This document shows, one piece after another, positions 60,801 through 64,000 of a stretch of 64,000 nt of DNA. Location of the stretch: positions 286,230 to 350,229 of the forward strand of contig JBEULL010000018.1 in NCBI GenBank assembly GCA_041287365.1. Direction: 5' to 3'. The stretch is from JAQVIJ01 sp041287365 (GTDB lineage Bacteria > Desulfobacterota > Dissulfuribacteria > Dissulfuribacterales > DYLC01). Both the position numbers and the translations under genes were made by a program. How positions within the stretch are numbered: the first letter of the stretch is position 1; the number at the start of each line of letters is the position of its first letter. The notes beneath the pieces are model-generated. The model made no database searches. It worked only from the letters and a program-made list of their open reading frames with translations, and was not told the origin of the DNA.

Positions 60801-60979
60801 GTGCACTGCCTCTGGCCATGGGATCGAGCGTGGGCTCCGAACTGCGCAGGCCACTGGGTATAGCCATCATAGGCGGTCTGGTGGTCAGCCAGGTACTGAC
60901 CCTTTACACCACTCCGGTCATCTATCTGTTCTTTGACAGAATGGCCCGAAGATTCAGAAAAAACACAAGCGCTTCATGA
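57896..60979 (+). CDS. RND multidrug efflux permease (MdtB-like)
   Basis: The 1027-residue inner-membrane pump has 12 TM helices in the usual 1+5+1+5 plan. FVVDDAIVMVENIARH carries the TM4 Asp pair used for proton translocation, and LIGIVKKNGIMMVDFALEAE the second-half signature. Paired with a second permease by a 4-base overlap, as in MdtB/MdtC, where two different subunits form the trimer. Confidence 0.93.
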   Translation: MNFSRLFVERPVATTLLMIAILLAGAVAYRQLPVSALPQVDYPTIQVRTFYPGASADVMASSVTSPLERQFGQMPGLAQMTSSSSHSSSVITLQFILELPLDIAEQQVQAAINAASGFLPRDLPNPPVYNKVNPADAPILTLALTSDSMRLPELEDLADIRLAQKLSQISGVGLVSISGGQRPAVRIQANPTALAAYGLTLEDLRAGLIAANVNQAKGGFDGPRQSYVISANDQLLSSLEYMKLVIAYKNGAPILLKDVAEAIDDAENVYQAAWMNTTPAVILNIQRQPGANVIEVVDRIQKLLPQLQAALPASVKVSILTDRTITIRESVKDVQFELMLAVALVILVMFLFLRNLSATAIPGAAVPLSLVGSFGIMYLLDYSLNNLSLMALTISTGFVVDDAIVMVENIARHVEAGESPMNAAIKGAKEIGFTILSLTVSLIAVLIPLLFMGDVVGRLFREFAVTLGITIVISAFVSLTLTPMMCARMLKNTPVERRSWFYTASGRFLDAMIRAYGRSLKWVLRHQPYLLAISVLTLGLTVILYIAIPKGFFPVQDTGAVQGISEASQTISFPAMAELQQTLVQTILRDPAVESVSSFIGIDGTNPTLNSGRLLINLKPLAERDATVTGVIRRLNEQLAGTHEIRLFLQPVQDLTVDARVGRTQYQMTLDSPNAEELDLWAQRLLEGLQQRKELEHVSSDQQNQGLRILLNIDRQTAARFGITPIDIDNALYDAFGQRQVSTIFTELNQYRVILTLKPRFTQHPEDLQLLYVRSATGNRVPLAAVASITETRGPLVIHRQGQFPAVTISFDCAPGISLGQAVKAIEDVIQGMGMPASIKTDFQGAAQAFNASLKNEPLLILAALITVYIVLGVLYESYIHPVTILSTLPSAGVGAVLFLMFFHQNLTVIAIIGIVLLIGIVKKNGIMMVDFALEAERNEGKSAEEAIYQACLLRFRPILMTTMAALLGALPLAMGSSVGSELRRPLGIAIIGGLVVSQVLTLYTTPVIYLFFDRMARRFRKNTSAS

Positions 60980-63900
60980 ACATTCCGGAGATATTCATAA
61001 AACGGCCGGTGGCCACCACGCTTTTGACCATCGGACTTGTGCTGGCAGGCATTCTGGGATTCAAATTTCTTCCCGTCTCTCCGCTTCCACAGGTGGATTT
61101 CCCGACTATCTCTGTCTCCGCCTCACTTCCAGGCGCCGATCCTGAAACCATGGCCACCTCCGTGGCCGCACCTCTCGAACGTCAGTTCGGAAGGATAGCA
61201 GGTGTTACAGAGATGACATCCGTCAGTTACAGGGGTACGGCGAGCATCACACTGCAATTCGAGCTGAGCAGGGATATAAACGGCGCTGCCAGAGACGTCC
61301 AGGCGGCCATTAACGCAGCCCGCAGCTATCTGCCCTCCAACCTGCCCAGCAACCCCACCTACCGCAAGGTCAACCCATCCGATGCGCCCATCCTCATTCT
61401 ATCCCTAACATCCGACACGGTCGGCAAGCCCGAGATGTATGACGCCGCCTCCACCATTTTGCAGCAGCGGCTCTCACAGATAAACGGTGTCGGCCAGGTT
61501 TTTGTGGGCGGCGGGGCCATGCCTGCGGTGAGAGTGGAGTTGAATCCCCTGTCCCTCAATCAATACGGCATAAGTCTCGCACAGGTACGCGGGGTTTTGG
61601 CGGCTTCCAATGTCAACCGGCCCAAAGGCGTTGTATCGGACGCAAACCTGCTCTGGGAACTGCACGCAAATGATCAGATGCAGAAGGCCGCTGAATACGA
61701 GGACCTGATCATCAGCTACCATGCAGGCCAGGCGGTGAGACTGACCGATGTGGCCCAGGTCAAAGACTCGGTGGAAGACCTGAGAGTGAGCGGGTTTGTA
61801 AACGGAAAACCGGCAATCATGGTGATCATATTCCGACAGCCAGGCGCGAACATCATAGAAACCGTGGACAATATCCGCTCCATTTTGCCCCAACTGGAGG
61901 CGGCGCTGCCCCATGGCATAAAACTCTCCGTTGTACTGGACAGAACACCTCCCATTCGTGCATCCCTGCATGACGTTGAGATATCCCTGCTTCTGTCAGG
62001 TATTCTGGTGATCCTGGTGGTCTTCTGGTTTCTCAGAAATATTCGGGCCACACTCATTCCAGCCGTGGCAGTTGTGTCATCCATTGTAGGCACCTTTGCG
62101 GTCATGTATCTATTCGGCTACTCCCTGAACAATCTCTCGCTCATGGCCCTGACCATCGCCACCGGCTTTGTGGTGGATGACGCCATAGTGGTGCTGGAAA
62201 ACATAACCCGCTACAGGGAAATGGGGCAGACACGGCTTCAGGGGGCCATATCCGGCAGCAGGGAGATAGCCTTTACTGTTTTTTCCATGAGCATATCGCT
62301 AGTGGCGGTCTTCATTCCGATCCTGTTGATGGAAGGCATGGTGGGAAGGCTCTTCAGGGAATTTGCGGTTACGCTCTCGGCGGCTGTCCTCGTATCCCTG
62401 GTCATATCCCTGACCACTACTCCCATGATGTGCGCTGCCATATTGGAAGATAAGACATCTGAAAGACACGGCCGAATATATCGCATCAGCGAACGAATTT
62501 TCCTGCGAATACAGTCGTATTATGAACGGTCGCTACAGTGGGCATTGAAACACACTCTCACGATGCTCGGCTTGACTATTGGAGGTATAATCGTAGGCAT
62601 CTCCCTTTTCATCTGGATTCCAAAGGGCTTTTTTCCTGAACAGGACACAGGCCGAATTGCAGGCAGCATACAGGCCGCACAGGACATCTCGTTTCAGGAA
62701 ATGCGCTCAAAGCTGCTGGAGGTGGTAAAGATCATTCAACAGGATCCGGATGTCACCTATGTGGCGGCATTCACGGGCGGCGGCCATGGTTCTGCAACAA
62801 ACAACGCCCGCATGTTCATCACGCTGGCTCCCTTTGAAAAACGCAAGGCAACCGCTCGAGAGATCATAGCGAGGCTGCGCAAAAAACTGGCTCACATACC
62901 AGGAGCACCCACCTTTCTGCAACCGGTGCAGGACCTGCGCATAGGAGGCCGCATCAGCGGAGCCCTGTATCAGTACACATTGCAGGCTGAAAGTGTCACG
63001 GAATTGAATCTATGGAGTCAAAAAATACTTCAGGCCATGCGCTCTCTGCCCGTTTTAACGGATGTGAACAGCGATCAGCAGGACAGGGGGCTCGAAACTG
63101 CGTTGAACATAGATCGGACTACGGCATCACGTCTGGGGATAACCCCTCAGCAGATCGACGAGGCCCTTTATGACGCCTTCGGCCAGCGCCAGGTCTCCAT
63201 TCTCTATAAACCACTCAACCAATATCATGTGGTCATGGAGGCGGCCCCTGCCTTCTGGCAGCAGCCCGACACCCTTCAGAACATCTATGTGCCATCTTCT
63301 TTCAACAAACTCGTTCCACTCTCCACATTCACATCCTGGAAAATCGACGCAGGGCCTCTGGCTGTGAACCATCAAGGCCAGTTTCCTGCGGCAACTATAT
63401 CTTTCAATCTGGCACAAGGGGTTTCGTTGAGTGAGGCGGTAAAGGCCATAGAGAAGGCCACGCGCAACCTGGGCATGCCGTTCGAAATTCATGGAAAATT
63501 CGCCGGAACAGCACAGGCCTTTCAAGATTCCCTGAAGACCCAGCCATTTCTCATCCTGGCAGCACTGGTAGCGGTTTATATCGTGCTGGGAATACTCTAT
63601 GAAAGTTATATCCATCCAATCACCATTCTCTCCACCCTGCCGTCAGCAGGTGTCGGAGCCCTAATCGCCCTAATCTGCTGCGGCATGGAATTGAGCCTGA
63701 TAGCAGTCATAGGCATCATTCTTCTCATAGGAATCGTAAAGAAAAACGGAATAATGATGGTGGATTTCGCCCTGTATGCCGAACGCAGCCAGGGGAAACC
63801 GCCGCACGAAGCCATCTATCAGGCATGTGTTCTGCGTTTCCGGCCCATCATGATGACCACCATGGCAGCGCTCTTCGGTGCCCTGCCTCTGGCAATGGCC

Positions 63901-64000
63901 CATGGAGCAGGCTCTGAACTCAGACAGCCATTAGGCATAGCCATAATCGGAGGGCTTATCGTGAGCCAGATGCTGACACTCTACACTACGCCTGTGATAT
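60976..64000 (+). CDS. RND multidrug efflux permease (MdtC-like), 3' end outside the window
   Basis: The ATG at 60976 overlaps the previous stop. The frame stays open to the window edge (about 1008 codons) and no stop is seen. It shows MNIPEIFIKRPVATTLL, FVVDDAIVVLENITRY (TM4 Asp pair) and LIGIVKKNGIMMVDFALYAE. Only the last ~20-30 residues and any outer-membrane partner gene are missing. Confidence 0.93.
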   Translation, partial: MNIPEIFIKRPVATTLLTIGLVLAGILGFKFLPVSPLPQVDFPTISVSASLPGADPETMATSVAAPLERQFGRIAGVTEMTSVSYRGTASITLQFELSRDINGAARDVQAAINAARSYLPSNLPSNPTYRKVNPSDAPILILSLTSDTVGKPEMYDAASTILQQRLSQINGVGQVFVGGGAMPAVRVELNPLSLNQYGISLAQVRGVLAASNVNRPKGVVSDANLLWELHANDQMQKAAEYEDLIISYHAGQAVRLTDVAQVKDSVEDLRVSGFVNGKPAIMVIIFRQPGANIIETVDNIRSILPQLEAALPHGIKLSVVLDRTPPIRASLHDVEISLLLSGILVILVVFWFLRNIRATLIPAVAVVSSIVGTFAVMYLFGYSLNNLSLMALTIATGFVVDDAIVVLENITRYREMGQTRLQGAISGSREIAFTVFSMSISLVAVFIPILLMEGMVGRLFREFAVTLSAAVLVSLVISLTTTPMMCAAILEDKTSERHGRIYRISERIFLRIQSYYERSLQWALKHTLTMLGLTIGGIIVGISLFIWIPKGFFPEQDTGRIAGSIQAAQDISFQEMRSKLLEVVKIIQQDPDVTYVAAFTGGGHGSATNNARMFITLAPFEKRKATAREIIARLRKKLAHIPGAPTFLQPVQDLRIGGRISGALYQYTLQAESVTELNLWSQKILQAMRSLPVLTDVNSDQQDRGLETALNIDRTTASRLGITPQQIDEALYDAFGQRQVSILYKPLNQYHVVMEAAPAFWQQPDTLQNIYVPSSFNKLVPLSTFTSWKIDAGPLAVNHQGQFPAATISFNLAQGVSLSEAVKAIEKATRNLGMPFEIHGKFAGTAQAFQDSLKTQPFLILAALVAVYIVLGILYESYIHPITILSTLPSAGVGALIALICCGMELSLIAVIGIILLIGIVKKNGIMMVDFALYAERSQGKPPHEAIYQACVLRFRPIMMTTMAALFGALPLAMAHGAGSELRQPLGIAIIGGLIVSQMLTLYTTPVI

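Overview
This 64 kb window is chromosomal DNA from a bacterium, most likely a thermophilic or sulfur-cycling member of the Desulfobacterota (former Deltaproteobacteria). That placement is an inference. It rests on the multiheme cytochromes, the heme-containing sensor kinase, the YeiH-type putative sulfate exporter, the flagellar csrA-fliW-flgL-flgK-flgN order and the type III CRISPR content. No rRNA or other firm taxonomic marker is present.

Layout. 1-7.2 kb holds housekeeping genes on the + strand: a TrkA/KtrA end, valS, nadC, tlyA, a small unknown gene, xerD, a 5'-truncated ammonium transporter and a P-II gene. 7.3-13.1 kb holds a heme-binding sensor kinase and a sigma-54 activator, then a large YeiH-like permease preceded by a near-consensus sigma-54 promoter. 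13.2-21.3 kb (minus) holds a PilJ-CZB-hemerythrin chemoreceptor and a flagellar cluster with an oversized FlgK. 21.7-24.3 kb (minus) is an ArsR / octaheme cytochrome c / cytochrome b operon. The octaheme gene is interrupted by one in-frame TGA followed by a SECIS-like hairpin, which suggests a selenocysteine enzyme. 24.5-30.0 kb holds CBS, HPP, CsgG-like, DUF4197 and aminotransferase genes and two tRNA-Ser genes.

30.2-56.3 kb is a defence island. A degraded IS/pseudogene patch precedes a 70-repeat CRISPR array (30860-35908) made of two repeat variants. Next come two tandem cas2 genes, cas1, a primase-polymerase-like protein whose catalytic motifs look destroyed, a Can2/Card1-type CARF nuclease, an AAA ATPase, a CARF-only putative ring nuclease, and a full type III-B set (cmr6, 5, 4, 3, 2, 1) with a higBA toxin-antitoxin pair inserted on the opposite strand between cmr3 and cmr2. 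A CARF-adenosine deaminase (Cad1-like) follows, then two exported proteins, an NE0113-family CARF protein and cas6. Cas10 keeps GGDD, so cyclic oligoadenylate signalling to several CARF effectors is expected. Orientation of repeats, leader and spacers indicates that the array is transcribed from the minus strand, so crRNAs would be antisense to spacers that look like mRNA sense strands.

56.7-64 kb (+) is an MdtABC-like RND efflux operon whose last gene runs off the right edge.
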